A stretch of DNA of 64,000 nucleotides from Acetobacter sp. 46_36 (GCA_001917135.1 MNTT01000013.1:1-64000); one strand, 5' to 3'. Positions 53,008 to 62,460 are shown, counted from the stretch's first letter. Numbers and translations are program-made. Notes: generated by a model not told the origin, from the sequence alone.

Positions 53008-53880
53008 CTACATCCGCAGCTTAATATTTCCCCAGCCCCTGGCAGCCGGTTTTGATGTGCCGGACGAATCCTTTGCAGAGGAATCCTGCGGCAGAGACGA
53101 GCCTGAGCCGGAGGCAGAAGGCGTTCTGTCTTCTTCGGCGGCAGGCATTTTCCAGTTCATTACCGGTGCGTTTTCGCGTTGTTTCTTTTCATAGATTTCG
53201 GCTTCCCTGTCGGTGTCGGCGGTACCGTTGGCGACGGTCTTTTTCAAAAGCGCGGGGGAGTTGAACGGCTGGTTTTCTTTGTCAAACTGGCTGATGATGT
53301 CGTCAATAACGCCCTGCTTGATGTTAAAAGCGGTGTATCTGCCGGCGTAAAAGACGGTGAATGACGGGCAGGGAGAGGATAAAAGGACATCGGTATAATC
53401 GACGCCGCGCACAAAACGCAGCATGACGCGCGGCTCAATGGCACAGGCGGCAGGCGCGGTTATAATGTTCGGGCTTTGGGTGAAAAGCGCCTCGTAAGTG
53501 GTTGCGGTGGCGCCTATATCCAGTTCGCCGCAATAGCCGGTAACGGCAAAGTTGTCCAGTGTGTAGCCGGCAAAATCCGCGGGCTTTTTGGCAACATGGT
53601 AACAGAAAACCTGCTCCGCGTTGGCGATATTATTGGTGGCGGCAGCGGACGTCGCTTTAGGCAGGGACGAGATGATGAACGGGATAATGCTCTGCTGGCG
53701 TGAAGCGCGCCGCGAAGACGGAAGCCCGCCGGTGCCGTCCGAGCCTATCGGCAGGATATCTTCATACAGCCCAAGCCCCTGCAATTCGGGCGGAAGGTCG
53801 CCGTCAGCGGCAGAGGCGGAAATGCCGGTAAAAACGAGGGAAACGGCGGTTAACAATGTGGTCAGCGAAAATCCGGACAT
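53008..53880 (-). CDS. Exported protein of unknown function
   Basis: A 290-residue protein with a Sec signal peptide (TTLLTAVSLVFTGISASA) and no membrane anchor after it. The mature part has a soluble region with one Cys-containing motif (VTGYCGELDIGATATTY) and further cysteines at AACAI and SPCPSF. The last 70 residues are Ser/Thr/Pro/Lys-rich. AAAGGAG precedes the ATG. I do not recognise the family; a periplasmic location is inferred. Confidence 0.75.
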   Translation of the reverse strand: MSGFSLTTLLTAVSLVFTGISASAADGDLPPELQGLGLYEDILPIGSDGTGGLPSSRRASRQQSIIPFIISSLPKATSAAATNNIANAEQVFCYHVAKKPADFAGYTLDNFAVTGYCGELDIGATATTYEALFTQSPNIITAPAACAIEPRVMLRFVRGVDYTDVLLSSPCPSFTVFYAGRYTAFNIKQGVIDDIISQFDKENQPFNSPALLKKTVANGTADTDREAEIYEKKQRENAPVMNWKMPAAEEDRTPSASGSGSSLPQDSSAKDSSGTSKPAARGWGNIKLRM

Positions 53881-54128
53881 GGCAAAACTCCTTTACTGGC
53901 GCGGCAGTACGACAGACAGTGCGATGGTACGGCGGCGCATATATTTATCATATCATACGACAGGCGTGGTTAAAAAAAAGTGAATAACCTCCGGGCGGAC
54001 GGGGCGGAATTGCTGCATACGGGGTGATTGTGGAATTTTGGGGGCGCAGGGTGCCGGGCGGCGGCGCGAAAATGCGGCGGGGAAAAATATTTTGATTTTC
54101 AGATATTTTTTAAGACTTCATTTAGATA
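53881..54128. other. Spacer upstream of mraY
   Basis: No credible gene. The first half is G-rich on the + strand (GCGCAGGGTGCCGGGCGGCG) and the second half is AT-rich, leading to the mraY promoter. Confidence 0.5.
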
Positions 54129-54156
54129 TTGACTGTAAAATCAATTCCAATATATT
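54129..54156 (+). promoter_or_regulatory. Sigma-70-type promoter of the dcw cluster
   Basis: TTGACT (54129-54134), a 16-bp spacer and TATATT (54151-54156), about 45 bp upstream of mraY. It probably drives mraY and ftsW. Confidence 0.75.
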
Positions 54157-54201
54157 TTTTCAGATTTTGTTTAACTTTTTTGCGACGGGAATGTGCGGAT
54201 A

Positions 54202-55248
54202 ATGTGGTCTTTTTGGTCTTATGCGCCGGAAACGGTGCCTCTGCGGGCGGCGGCGGCTTTTGCGCTGGCTTTGGTTGTATCTCTCCTTACGGGCGGAAGG
54301 CTCATCGCTTTCCTCAAAGGGCATGAGCGCGGCGGGCAGCCGATACGCGGCGATGGGCCGAAATCGCACATTGAGGAAAAGAAAGGCACGCCGACGATGG
54401 GCGGGCTGTTGATTTTGGGGACGAGCCTTTTGGCGATGCTGCTGTTTGCGAATGTCCGGCAGCATTTTGTCTGGATTTCGATGCTGGTGTTGTTCATCTA
54501 TGGGCTGACGGGGTTTGCCGACGATTATGTCAAAGTCAAAAAGCAGACGCCGAACGCAATGACGGCGAAGATGAAGCTGTTTATCCAGTTTATGGCGGCG
54601 GTGCTGGCGGTCAACGTTATTGCGGCGGCGACGCCGAATTCGATTGAGAGCAGGCTGTATCTGCCGTATATTGACTGGTCGTTCCAGCTGTCGTGGGTGT
54701 ATATCCCGTTTGCGGTTATCGTTATTTCCGGCGCGTCCAATGCCGTGAATCTCAGCGACGGGCTGGACGGGCTGGCGGCGGGAATGCTCGCTGTCGTTTT
54801 TTCGGTATTTATGGTGTTTGCATTTGCGACCGGGTATCCGGCGTTTAACGAAACCGCGTTTCCGTATGTGCCCAAAAGCGCGGAAATGGCGGTCGTCTGT
54901 GCGGCGCTGGCCGGCGGGTGTGTCGGGTTCTTGTGGTTTAACCTGAAAAAAGCCCGCGTTTTTATGGGCGATACGGGGTCGCTGGCGCTGGGCGCAGTGC
55001 TGGGCGTGATTGCGGTTATCTTAAAGCACGAGATTCTGCTGGCGATTGTCGGTATCGTATTTGTGTTGGAAACGGTGTCGGTGATGATTCAGGTTCTGTA
55101 TTTCAAGAAGACCGGCAAGCGCTTTTTTAAGATGGCGCCGATACACCACCACTTTGAGCAGCTGGGCTGGAGCGAGGTCAAGGTTGTTTATACGTTCTGG
55201 GCGGTAACGGCGCTGGCGTCGGTTATCGGCCTGTTGTCGTTAATCTGA
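54202..55248 (+). CDS. mraY: Phospho-MurNAc-pentapeptide transferase MraY
   Basis: About 348 residues; a GTG at 54193 is an alternative start. An inner-membrane enzyme that makes lipid I from UDP-MurNAc-pentapeptide and undecaprenyl phosphate. It has the KKGTPTMGGLLI segment, the acidic FADDYVKVKK (active-site Asp pair), NAVNLSDGLDGLAAG, VFMGDTGSLALG and the APIHHHFEQLGW C-terminus, and ten hydrophobic helices. It opens a cluster in which murD, murG, murC and ddl, usually interspersed, are missing. Confidence 0.96.
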   Translation: MWSFWSYAPETVPLRAAAAFALALVVSLLTGGRLIAFLKGHERGGQPIRGDGPKSHIEEKKGTPTMGGLLILGTSLLAMLLFANVRQHFVWISMLVLFIYGLTGFADDYVKVKKQTPNAMTAKMKLFIQFMAAVLAVNVIAAATPNSIESRLYLPYIDWSFQLSWVYIPFAVIVISGASNAVNLSDGLDGLAAGMLAVVFSVFMVFAFATGYPAFNETAFPYVPKSAEMAVVCAALAGGCVGFLWFNLKKARVFMGDTGSLALGAVLGVIAVILKHEILLAIVGIVFVLETVSVMIQVLYFKKTGKRFFKMAPIHHHFEQLGWSEVKVVYTFWAVTALASVIGLLSLI

Positions 55249-55267
55249 CAAGGGAGGCGGCGCGGCG

Positions 55268-56401
55268 ATGTTTTCTTTTGCACGGCACAGCAAGAGCAAA
55301 ATTTCCAACTGGTGGTGGACGGTGGACAAGGTCAGCTTTTCGCTGGCCGTCTTTCTTATTTTTATCGGGGCGATGCTGGTGCTTTCGGCAAGCCCTTCGG
55401 CGGCGCACCGCGACCGGCTGGCGGACGATTTTGCCTTTATAAAGAAACAGGGCGTGTTTATATTTATGGGGCTGGTGCTGATGATCGGCGTTTCAATGCA
55501 GAGCCTGCGCACCATCCGGCGGCTGGCGGTATTCGGCTTCTTGTGCGCGTTTGCCGGCGTGGTGCTGACGTATGTGGTCGGCGACGCGACCAAAGGGGCG
55601 GCGCGCTGGATTAAGTTTGCGGGATTTTCGTTGCAGCCGTCGGAGTTCATCAAGCCGGTGTTTATCGTGGTAACGGCGTGGCTGCTGGACGCGAACAAGA
55701 GAATTGAGGATTTTCCGGGCATGACGCTGGCGGTCGGGCTGTTTCTGCTGACGGCGCTGTCGGTGTTCGGGCAGCCGGATTTGGGCATGACGGTGCTGAT
55801 TTCCGGCGTATGGGCGCTGCAGATGGTCTGGGCAGGAATTCCGGTATGGCTGATTATGACGCTGTTTTCGGCAGGGCTGGTACTGGTTACGGGGTCGTAT
55901 TTCTTTCTGGCACACGTGCGCGACCGTATCGACCGTTTTTTGGCATCCGAGAATGAAATCGGGTCGCAGATACAAAAGTCGATGGACGCGTTTGCCAACG
56001 GTAACCTGCTGGGGCGCGGGCCGGGCGAAGGGTATGTCAAGATGACGCTGCCGGACGTGCATACGGACTTTATCTTTGCGCTGGCGGGAGAAGAGTGCGG
56101 CGTGTGGCTGACGACGATTATCGTCGCGACGTTTGCGGCGATTGTGGTGCGCTCGATGACACTTTCCATGCGCGACAACAATTTGTTCGTTATGTATGCG
56201 GCATCGGGACTGGCGGCCTCGCTCGGCGGACAGGCAATTGTCAATATGTGTTCGGCGCTGCAGCTCATGCCTGCCAAGGGGATGACGCTGCCGTTCGTGT
56301 CCTACGGCGGGTCATCAATGCTGGCGAGCTGTCTGGCGATGGGGATGCTGTTGGCGATAACGCGCAAGAACGCGGCGGCCGAGGACAAGGACAACGGGTA
56401 A
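55268..56401 (+). CDS. ftsW: Cell-division lipid II polymerase/flippase-family protein FtsW
   Basis: A 377-residue SEDS membrane protein that polymerises septal peptidoglycan. It has ten helices, the conserved KGAARWIKFAGFSLQPSEFIKP region near residue 115, and the late GMTLPFVSYGGSS. AAGGGAGG precedes the ATG, 20 bases after mraY. Its last bases (GACAACGGGTAA) are the first part of a 110-bp array that separates it from murB. Confidence 0.95.
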   Translation: MFSFARHSKSKISNWWWTVDKVSFSLAVFLIFIGAMLVLSASPSAAHRDRLADDFAFIKKQGVFIFMGLVLMIGVSMQSLRTIRRLAVFGFLCAFAGVVLTYVVGDATKGAARWIKFAGFSLQPSEFIKPVFIVVTAWLLDANKRIEDFPGMTLAVGLFLLTALSVFGQPDLGMTVLISGVWALQMVWAGIPVWLIMTLFSAGLVLVTGSYFFLAHVRDRIDRFLASENEIGSQIQKSMDAFANGNLLGRGPGEGYVKMTLPDVHTDFIFALAGEECGVWLTTIIVATFAAIVVRSMTLSMRDNNLFVMYAASGLAASLGGQAIVNMCSALQLMPAKGMTLPFVSYGGSSMLASCLAMGMLLAITRKNAAAEDKDNG

Positions 56402-56620
56402 CCGCGGCGCAGCGACCGAATGAGCCGGAGCGATGTTCGGACAGGGCAACGGATGGCGGCGGCGCAGATGACGGCGATGGCGTGACCGGAGACGGACAGG
56501 GCAACGGGTAGCCGTGGCGCAGTGACCGAATGACTCGGGGCGGTGTTCGGACAGGGCAACGGATGGCGGCGGGCAGATGACGGCGATGGCGTGACCGGAG
56601 ACGGACAGGACAACGGCGAA
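56385..56620 (+). repeat. 110 bp tandem array spanning the ftsW stop codon
   Basis: AACGGGTA is at 56393 (coding), 56503 and, decayed, at 56612. The 110-bp unit (containing ACCGAATGAGCCGG, CAGGGCAACGGATGGCGGCG and GACGGCGATGGCGTGACCGG) is present twice in full plus a partial third. It fills the position where murG and murC usually lie. Confidence 0.95.
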
Positions 56621-56702
56621 CCGGGACGGAAACGACCAGCAGGGCGCGTGAAACGGAGCGAGGAACGGACAAGACGATGCAAAAAAGAAAAAGGAGAAAA
56701 TA

Positions 56703-57629
56703 ATGTTCGGAAGATTATTCGGGGCGAAGACGCCGATTTTGGACAGCCTGCCGGAAGTGCGCGGCAAATACATTGAGAACGCCAAGCTGGCGAAACATAC
56801 CTGGTTCGGGGTCGGAGGGCCGGCGGAAGTGCTGTTCCTGCCCGAAGACGCGGACGATTTGAAAACGTTTCTGATGCGCAAGCCGGCGGCAATTCCGGTT
56901 ACGGTTATCGGCGGCGGTTCCAATCTCCTCATTCGCGACGGGGGAATTCCCGGCGTGGTCGTTAAGCTGGATGCACCAGCGTTTCGTCAGGTGAAGTTTG
57001 ACGGGGCGGAAGTTACGGTCGGCGCGGGGCTGAAAAACAGCGATTTGAAAAAAGCGCTGATTGACAACGGCGTCGGCGGGCTGGAGTTTATCTGTTCGGT
57101 GCCGGGGCGCATCGGCGGGCTGCTGCGCACGAATGCCGGGTGTTTCGGCAAGACGGTGTCGGACGTGTTTGTGCGGGCGCATATTATGAACGACTGGGGG
57201 CAGATTTACGAAACCGGGGCGGAAGACTTTAACTTTTCGTACCGTTCCAGTATGTTTCCGGAAAACTGGATTGTGCTTGACGCAACGCTCAAGGGCGTAA
57301 AAGCGGCGCCGGAAGAAATCCGCAAAACGATGGACGAGCAGCTGGCGTACCGCCTGGCGCATCAGCCGATTAATAAAAAGACGGCGGGGTCTACGTTTAA
57401 GAACCCCGAGGGATTGCAGGCATGGAAGCTGATTAAGGAAGCAGGCTGCGCGGGGCTGAAAGTCGGCGGGGCGGAAGTTTCGGACATGCACTGCAATTTT
57501 CTCATCAATCGCGGCAAGGCAACGGCGGAAGATATTGAAGAACTTGGAGAAATGATTATCGAGAAAGTGAAAGAGAAGACAGCGATTACGCTGGAATGGG
57601 AAGTGCGGCGCATGGGCGTGAAAAAATAA
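56703..57629 (+). CDS. murB: UDP-N-acetylenolpyruvoylglucosamine reductase MurB
   Basis: A 308-residue flavoprotein that makes UDP-MurNAc. The FAD-binding GGGSNLLIRDGGIPGVV is near residue 75, then RTNAGCFGKTVSDVF, YRSSMFP, and the catalytic KTAGSTFKNPEG (Ser) near residue 230, with the ending NRGKATAEDIEEL. AAAGGAG precedes the ATG. It follows ftsW across a repeat-filled spacer and is 16 bases before ftsQ. Confidence 0.96.
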   Translation: MFGRLFGAKTPILDSLPEVRGKYIENAKLAKHTWFGVGGPAEVLFLPEDADDLKTFLMRKPAAIPVTVIGGGSNLLIRDGGIPGVVVKLDAPAFRQVKFDGAEVTVGAGLKNSDLKKALIDNGVGGLEFICSVPGRIGGLLRTNAGCFGKTVSDVFVRAHIMNDWGQIYETGAEDFNFSYRSSMFPENWIVLDATLKGVKAAPEEIRKTMDEQLAYRLAHQPINKKTAGSTFKNPEGLQAWKLIKEAGCAGLKVGGAEVSDMHCNFLINRGKATAEDIEELGEMIIEKVKEKTAITLEWEVRRMGVKK

Positions 57630-57645
57630 GGGAATGTAAAGCGAG

Positions 57646-58488
57646 ATGGCAACAACGGCGGCTAACAATATGAATTTGCAGGATATGAAGGTCCGGCCCG
57701 AACGCGAATGGGCATACCGGCTGACCGGGCTGGCGGCGGCGTTTCTGATTATGCTGTCGCTGGCGCTGACGGCGGTAACGGTTCGCGACAACGTGATTGC
57801 GGCACAGTTTGACAAACTGATGCAGGCGATTTACAGAATCTCCGCCGACCACGGCATGTATGTCGAGGACGTGATTGTCGAGGGCAACCGCCGCACTTCT
57901 TACGAAGATTTAGTCCAAGCGCTGAACCTTTCGGAAAACGAGAGCATTTTGGGGATTGATATTGCCAAGCTGCAAAACCGCATCGAGCAGCTGACGTGGG
58001 TGCGGAAATGCGTGGTCAAAAGAGAGTTTTTCCCGAACAATATTCTGGTCAATATTGAAGAACGGCAGGTCAAGGCGATTTGGCAGTATGAGGGGCGCTA
58101 TTATCCGGTGGACGCGGAAGGGAACGTCATCGAGGTTGAAGAATACGAGCCGGACGCGCCGATTTTGCTTCTGACAGGCGACGGCGCGCCGCACCATCTG
58201 GCGGAACTTCTGAAAGTGCTGGCGACCGACGAGGAACTGGCGAACCGGGTCAAAGCGGCGGTATTCGTTTCCAACCGGCGCTGGGATTTGATTTTTGACA
58301 ATGTCAACAACGGCGTGGTTGTCAAGCTGCCGGAAAAGAAATTTGCCGAAGCTTACCAAAAAATCGCATTATTAAATAAAAGGCAGGGAATTTTTAAACG
58401 TAAATTAACTTCCTTTGATGTAAGGTACGATAACAGAATTGTGGTAGACATTGATAAGTCTGTTGAAGATTTGATGCTTAAAAGATAA
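57646..58488 (+). CDS. ftsQ: Cell-division protein FtsQ
   Basis: A 280-residue single-pass inner-membrane protein of the divisome. It has a cytoplasmic basic start, one membrane helix (GLAAAFLIMLSLALTAVTV), a POTRA domain (VEDVIVEGNRRTSYEDLVQAL) and the beta domain with IEQLTWVRKCVVKREFFPNNILVNIEERQ split across it. It is part of a compact murB-ftsQ-ftsA run. Confidence 0.93.
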   Translation: MATTAANNMNLQDMKVRPEREWAYRLTGLAAAFLIMLSLALTAVTVRDNVIAAQFDKLMQAIYRISADHGMYVEDVIVEGNRRTSYEDLVQALNLSENESILGIDIAKLQNRIEQLTWVRKCVVKREFFPNNILVNIEERQVKAIWQYEGRYYPVDAEGNVIEVEEYEPDAPILLLTGDGAPHHLAELLKVLATDEELANRVKAAVFVSNRRWDLIFDNVNNGVVVKLPEKKFAEAYQKIALLNKRQGIFKRKLTSFDVRYDNRIVVDIDKSVEDLMLKR

Positions 58489-58506
58489 AAAAGTAAAGGG
58501 ATTGCA

Positions 58507-59760
58507 ATGAACCATTCTTTTAACAGATCGCCGATTGTAGCGGCTTTGGACATCGGAACGTCCAAAGTGTGCTGCATTATTGCCAGAGTAACAAAAGAAA
58601 AGAGGGTTTCGATTTTAGGCTACGGCTACAATGCCGCCAAAGGGATTAAAAACGGCGTGGTTACCGACGTTAATCAGGCGACGATTGCGGTTTGCAATGC
58701 GGTCGAAGCGGCCGAACAGATGGCCAACGAGCGCATTACCAACGTGATTGTCAATGTTTCCGGCGACCGTACCCGCAGCGTGGTGCGGAGCTCGTCAATC
58801 TCTATCCACAAGAACCGCCCGGTCGGCGAAGAAGACGTCAAGAAAGTTACCGACAAAGGGCTGATGAAAGTTAATGTCGAGGGCAACGAGCCGATTCATT
58901 TTCTGACGATGGGGTACCATGTCGACAACGGTGAAGAGGTCAAAAACCCGATTAGCATTTACGGCGACACGCTCAGCGTGGATATTCTGCTCGGGCTGTA
59001 TCCGCGGCCGATGTACAAAAATCTGGCGACGGTGGTAGAGAGTTCGCACCTTGAAGTGGAGATGAAGGCGTTTTCGGCGTACGCGTCGGGGCTTTCGTGC
59101 CTGGTGGACGACGAAAAGGAACTCGGGGCGACGATTATTGATATCGGCGGCGGCACGACAAGCATTGCAACGTTTAAGAACGGGCACCCGGTTTATTTTT
59201 CGTCAATTCCGGTCGGGGGAATTAACGTTACCAACGATATCGCGCTGGGGCTGACGACCTCGTTCAACTACGCGGAAGAGGTCAAAAACCGTCACGGCTG
59301 CGCGTTTCTCATCAGCCAGGACGAGCAGGAAATCATTAACGTATATCCGGTCGGCGAAGAGGACGACAGCAACATCAAACAGATTTACCGCTCGGATTTG
59401 ATTAATATTATTTCGCCGCGGATTGAAGAGATTTTTGAGCTGGTCGGGCGCAAGCTGGACGAAGCAGGCTATAAGAACACCGCTTCGCACCGCGTGGTGC
59501 TGACCGGCGGGGCATCGCAGCTGCCGGGCATGCGCGAGGTGGCGAGCATGGTGCTGGACAAGCAGGTACGAATCGGGCGGCCGCGCAATATCGAAAACAT
59601 TCCGCAGGTGTTGCACAATCCGACGTTTTCCACGGCGCTGGGACTGTTGCTGTTTGCCGTCAACAATTCGGAGCGCAAAATCGTCAAGAAAGTTAATGTC
59701 AGTTCCAATGCCGACGGGCTGTTTACGAAGATTCTGGAGCTGTTCAAAAAAACGTGCTGA
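58507..59760 (+). CDS. ftsA: Cell-division protein FtsA
   Basis: A 417-residue actin-like ATPase that tethers FtsZ to the membrane. It shows VAALDIGTSKVCCIIA at the start, VNVSGDRTRSVVRSSSI, IIDIGGGTTSIATF and VVLTGGASQLPGMREVA, then a C-terminal amphipathic helix (FTKILELFKKTC). The last 16 bases (CAAAAAAACGTGCTGA) are repeated 63 bp downstream. Confidence 0.96.
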   Translation: MNHSFNRSPIVAALDIGTSKVCCIIARVTKEKRVSILGYGYNAAKGIKNGVVTDVNQATIAVCNAVEAAEQMANERITNVIVNVSGDRTRSVVRSSSISIHKNRPVGEEDVKKVTDKGLMKVNVEGNEPIHFLTMGYHVDNGEEVKNPISIYGDTLSVDILLGLYPRPMYKNLATVVESSHLEVEMKAFSAYASGLSCLVDDEKELGATIIDIGGGTTSIATFKNGHPVYFSSIPVGGINVTNDIALGLTTSFNYAEEVKNRHGCAFLISQDEQEIINVYPVGEEDDSNIKQIYRSDLINIISPRIEEIFELVGRKLDEAGYKNTASHRVVLTGGASQLPGMREVASMVLDKQVRIGRPRNIENIPQVLHNPTFSTALGLLLFAVNNSERKIVKKVNVSSNADGLFTKILELFKKTC

Positions 59761-59847
59761 CGTTTGGAGCGCGGCAGAAAACGGAGCCGGAAAAATCTTG
59801 ATTTATGCAAAAAAACGTGCTGATGGTAACTAAAACTTAATTTATTT

Positions 59848-59889
59848 AAAGCTAGAATCCGTAACAAATGGATTTTAGCTTTTTTTTTA
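59848..59889 (+). terminator. Intrinsic terminator between ftsA and ftsZ
   Basis: AAAGCTAGAATCC / GGATTTTAGCTTT stem followed by nine T residues, ending only 18 bases before the ftsZ start codon. It may separate ftsZ expression from the upstream operon or act as an attenuator. Confidence 0.85.
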
Positions 59890-59907
59890 TATCACGGAGA
59901 AAAAACA

Positions 59908-61554
59908 ATGGCAATAAAACTGGCTGTCGGAGAAACGAGCTTTACGCATTTGAAACCAAGAATTACCGTTATCGGCGTCGGCGGCGGCGGCGGCAACGCC
60001 ATCAGCAACATGATGGCCAAGAATCTGGAGGGGGTCGATTTTGTTGTTGCCAATACCGACGCGCAGGCGCTGGCGCTTTCTCCGGCGGGCCGGAAAATCC
60101 AGCTCGGGCTTGAAATCACGCAGGGGCTGGGCGCGGGCGCAAGGCCGGAAATCGGCAAAATGGCGGCCGAGGAAGCCCGCGAAGATATAGAAAAAGAACT
60201 GGCGGATTCCAATATGGTGTTCATCACCGCGGGCATGGGCGGCGGTACCGGGTCGGGCGCGGCGCCGGTAGTGGCGAAGATTGCCAAGGAAAAAGGAATT
60301 CTTACCGTGGGCGTGGTTACCAAGCCGTTTGCGTTTGAAGGCAAAAAAAGAATGGAAAACGCCGAAGCGGCGCTGGAGAATTTTATCCAGGAAGTCGACA
60401 GCATCATTGTTATCCCGAACCAGAATCTGTTTCGTATTGCCGACAAGAACACGACGCTCAAAGATGCATTTGTCAAAGCCGACGAAGTGCTTTATGACGG
60501 CGTGCGCTCAATTACGGATTTGATGATTATGCCGGGGCTGATTAACCTCGACTTTGCCGACGTTAAGCGCATTATGGAAGACAAGGGCAAGGCGATTATG
60601 GGAACCGGCGAGGCAGAAGGCGAAGACCGGGCTCGCGTTGCGGCGGAACAGGCGCTTTCCAACCCGATTCTGGACGACTGTTCGATGAAGGGTGCAAAAG
60701 GCGTCTTGATTAATATTACCGGCGGTTCGGACATTACGCTGATGGAAATCGACGAGGCGGTTAATATCATCCGCGAGGAAGTCGATGAAAATGCCGAGAT
60801 TATCTTCGGTTCCAGCTATGATGATTCGCTGTCGGGGCGCATTCGCGTTTCCATCGTGGTAACGGGCATTGACGACGAAGCGACAATGCAGGTTTTGAAA
60901 ACCAAGGATATGGGGGCGTACGTTGACCTTGACGCCGGCAAAGCAGAAGATGAGGAAGAACGCCGGGAGATGCCGGAAATGCCGCTGCGGGAAGAAATTA
61001 CGGTTGAAGAAACGGTTTTGGACGAAGCGCCGATTGAGCTTGACAATGTGGTTGAGCTGACTGCCGCGAAAAAGGCGGCGGCGCCGAAACAGGAGGAATT
61101 TGCCGCGCTGAAAGGCGAAGAGGAGAATGAAGAGGCTCACCCGTCTTCGGCGTTGTTTAATGCGATAATCAACAAGCCGGTGGTCGCCAATGCAGAAGAG
61201 GCGGCGCAGGTGAAATCTGAACTGGCGGAAGTTAAAGTGGAAAAGGCGTTTGCCCCGACGGCCCGGGTTAAGATTATTGAAGAAGAGCCGCAGCTGTTTC
61301 CGGAACAGGGCGAAGTAGAACTGCCGCGCGAACGCAGAGCCCGCGAAGAAGCGCAGGCGATGATTCAGGAAGAGCCGGAAGAACCGACCCGCCAACGTTT
61401 TATCGACAAGATTTTGGGCATTTCGCGCGCCAAGGCCAAAAAGCCGGTTAAGCCGGTAGTGGTGCCGAAGTTTGACGAAATCGAAGACTTTGCCGAAAAG
61501 GAAAACGACAGCGAAGACGATTTGGAAATCCCGTCGTTTCTGCGCCGCAGATAG
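59908..61554 (+). CDS. ftsZ: Cell-division tubulin homolog FtsZ
   Basis: A 548-residue GTPase that forms the division ring. The GTP-binding core has VGGGGGNAISNM, ANTDAQAL, the tubulin signature GGGTGSGAAPVVA near residue 110 and the T7 loop NLDFADVKRIM. After about residue 340 an acidic, low-complexity linker of about 200 residues (EEERREMPEMPLREEIT and similar) leads to the C-terminal DDLEIPSFLRRR tail that binds FtsA and other partners. The long linker makes it larger than the E. coli protein, as in other alphaproteobacteria. Confidence 0.97.
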   Translation: MAIKLAVGETSFTHLKPRITVIGVGGGGGNAISNMMAKNLEGVDFVVANTDAQALALSPAGRKIQLGLEITQGLGAGARPEIGKMAAEEAREDIEKELADSNMVFITAGMGGGTGSGAAPVVAKIAKEKGILTVGVVTKPFAFEGKKRMENAEAALENFIQEVDSIIVIPNQNLFRIADKNTTLKDAFVKADEVLYDGVRSITDLMIMPGLINLDFADVKRIMEDKGKAIMGTGEAEGEDRARVAAEQALSNPILDDCSMKGAKGVLINITGGSDITLMEIDEAVNIIREEVDENAEIIFGSSYDDSLSGRIRVSIVVTGIDDEATMQVLKTKDMGAYVDLDAGKAEDEEERREMPEMPLREEITVEETVLDEAPIELDNVVELTAAKKAAAPKQEEFAALKGEEENEEAHPSSALFNAIINKPVVANAEEAAQVKSELAEVKVEKAFAPTARVKIIEEEPQLFPEQGEVELPRERRAREEAQAMIQEEPEEPTRQRFIDKILGISRAKAKKPVKPVVVPKFDEIEDFAEKENDSEDDLEIPSFLRRR

Positions 61555-61574
61555 CAAGGCAATGTGCCGAAAGG

Positions 61575-61605
61575 AAACCCCGCTGTTTGTGCAGCGGGGT
61601 TTTTG
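61575..61605 (+). terminator. Intrinsic terminator of ftsZ
   Basis: AAACCCCGCTG / CAGCGGGGTTT stem with a four-base loop (TTTG-type), followed by T residues. Confidence 0.93.
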
Positions 61606-61749
61606 CTTGGCGAGGTTCCCTGGTTACATTTTGCCGATGTTATGGGCGGAGACAAGGGCTGAACGGCGCCGGGACGATAGCGGATACTGTTGCCGGGAGT
61701 GCGGAGAGTGGGCGGACGGGATATTGACGAGGGGCGGCGAACCGGCAAC

Positions 61750-61779
61750 AAAAAAGAGGAACCGTGAAGGTTCCCCTTT
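61750..61779 (-). terminator. Intrinsic terminator of the outer-membrane protein gene
   Basis: On the minus strand GGGGAACC / GGTTCCTC with a TTCAC loop, followed by TTTTTT; 20 bases after the stop codon. Confidence 0.85.
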
Positions 61780-61798
61780 AACGATAAACGCTTTACGA

Positions 61799-62320
61799 TT
61801 AGAAAGCGTATCTGATACCAACGGTGAATTCGTCAAGCGCGTCCAACTGCGAGCTGTGAACCCAGGCATGGTGATACATAACCCGGACAGTGGCGTTTTC
61901 GCTCATGGCGTACTGTACGCCGGCGCCGAGACGTTCGGCATAGCCGCGGTCAGTACCCAGGCCGTTGTCGCCTTTGAGCTTGTAATTGGCAAGACCGGCG
62001 GAGCCAACGAGTTCCCATCTGCCGGAGCAGCCGAGCTGCTGGAAGACCAACGCATCAATACCGTAGCCGCTGATGCGGGAATCGTGGCTGGATTTGTGTT
62101 CTTTCAGGCCGGCATTGTAAAAAGCTTCCAAGCCGAAACGGTCGGTTCTGCCGCCGATAACGCCGGACAAAGACCAGTCTTTGGAGCTGATGCTGTGGCT
62201 GGAATCCGTATCAACGAGCGCATAGTTTGCGTCCAAACCGACATACGGGGTTACATCAATAGCTTCCGCGTTTGCGGCAACCATTCCGGCAAGTCCTGCC
62301 AATAATAAAACTTTTTTCAT
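61799..62320 (-). CDS. Small outer-membrane beta-barrel protein
   Basis: A 173-residue protein with a Sec signal peptide (KKVLLLAGLAGMVAANAEA) and a mature region of alternating strands ending in the aromatic TVGIRYAF. This pattern is typical of small eight-strand porin/OmpA-like or opacity-type barrels in alphaproteobacteria. GAGAGGA precedes the ATG. It has its own terminator and stands alone between ftsZ and the reductase gene. Confidence 0.88.
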   Translation of the reverse strand: MKKVLLLAGLAGMVAANAEAIDVTPYVGLDANYALVDTDSSHSISSKDWSLSGVIGGRTDRFGLEAFYNAGLKEHKSSHDSRISGYGIDALVFQQLGCSGRWELVGSAGLANYKLKGDNGLGTDRGYAERLGAGVQYAMSENATVRVMYHHAWVHSSQLDALDEFTVGIRYAF

Positions 62321-62460
62321 CTAAGAGTTCCTCTCAAAAGTTAAGAAATTATCGTTATGGTTAGAAACGATAGCATAACTTTAGTCTATATTTGATTGTT
62401 TGCAAGCAAAATTTTTATTTTGGGGCAATGAAAATGGGGATAACCAAGCGATAAAGCGGC

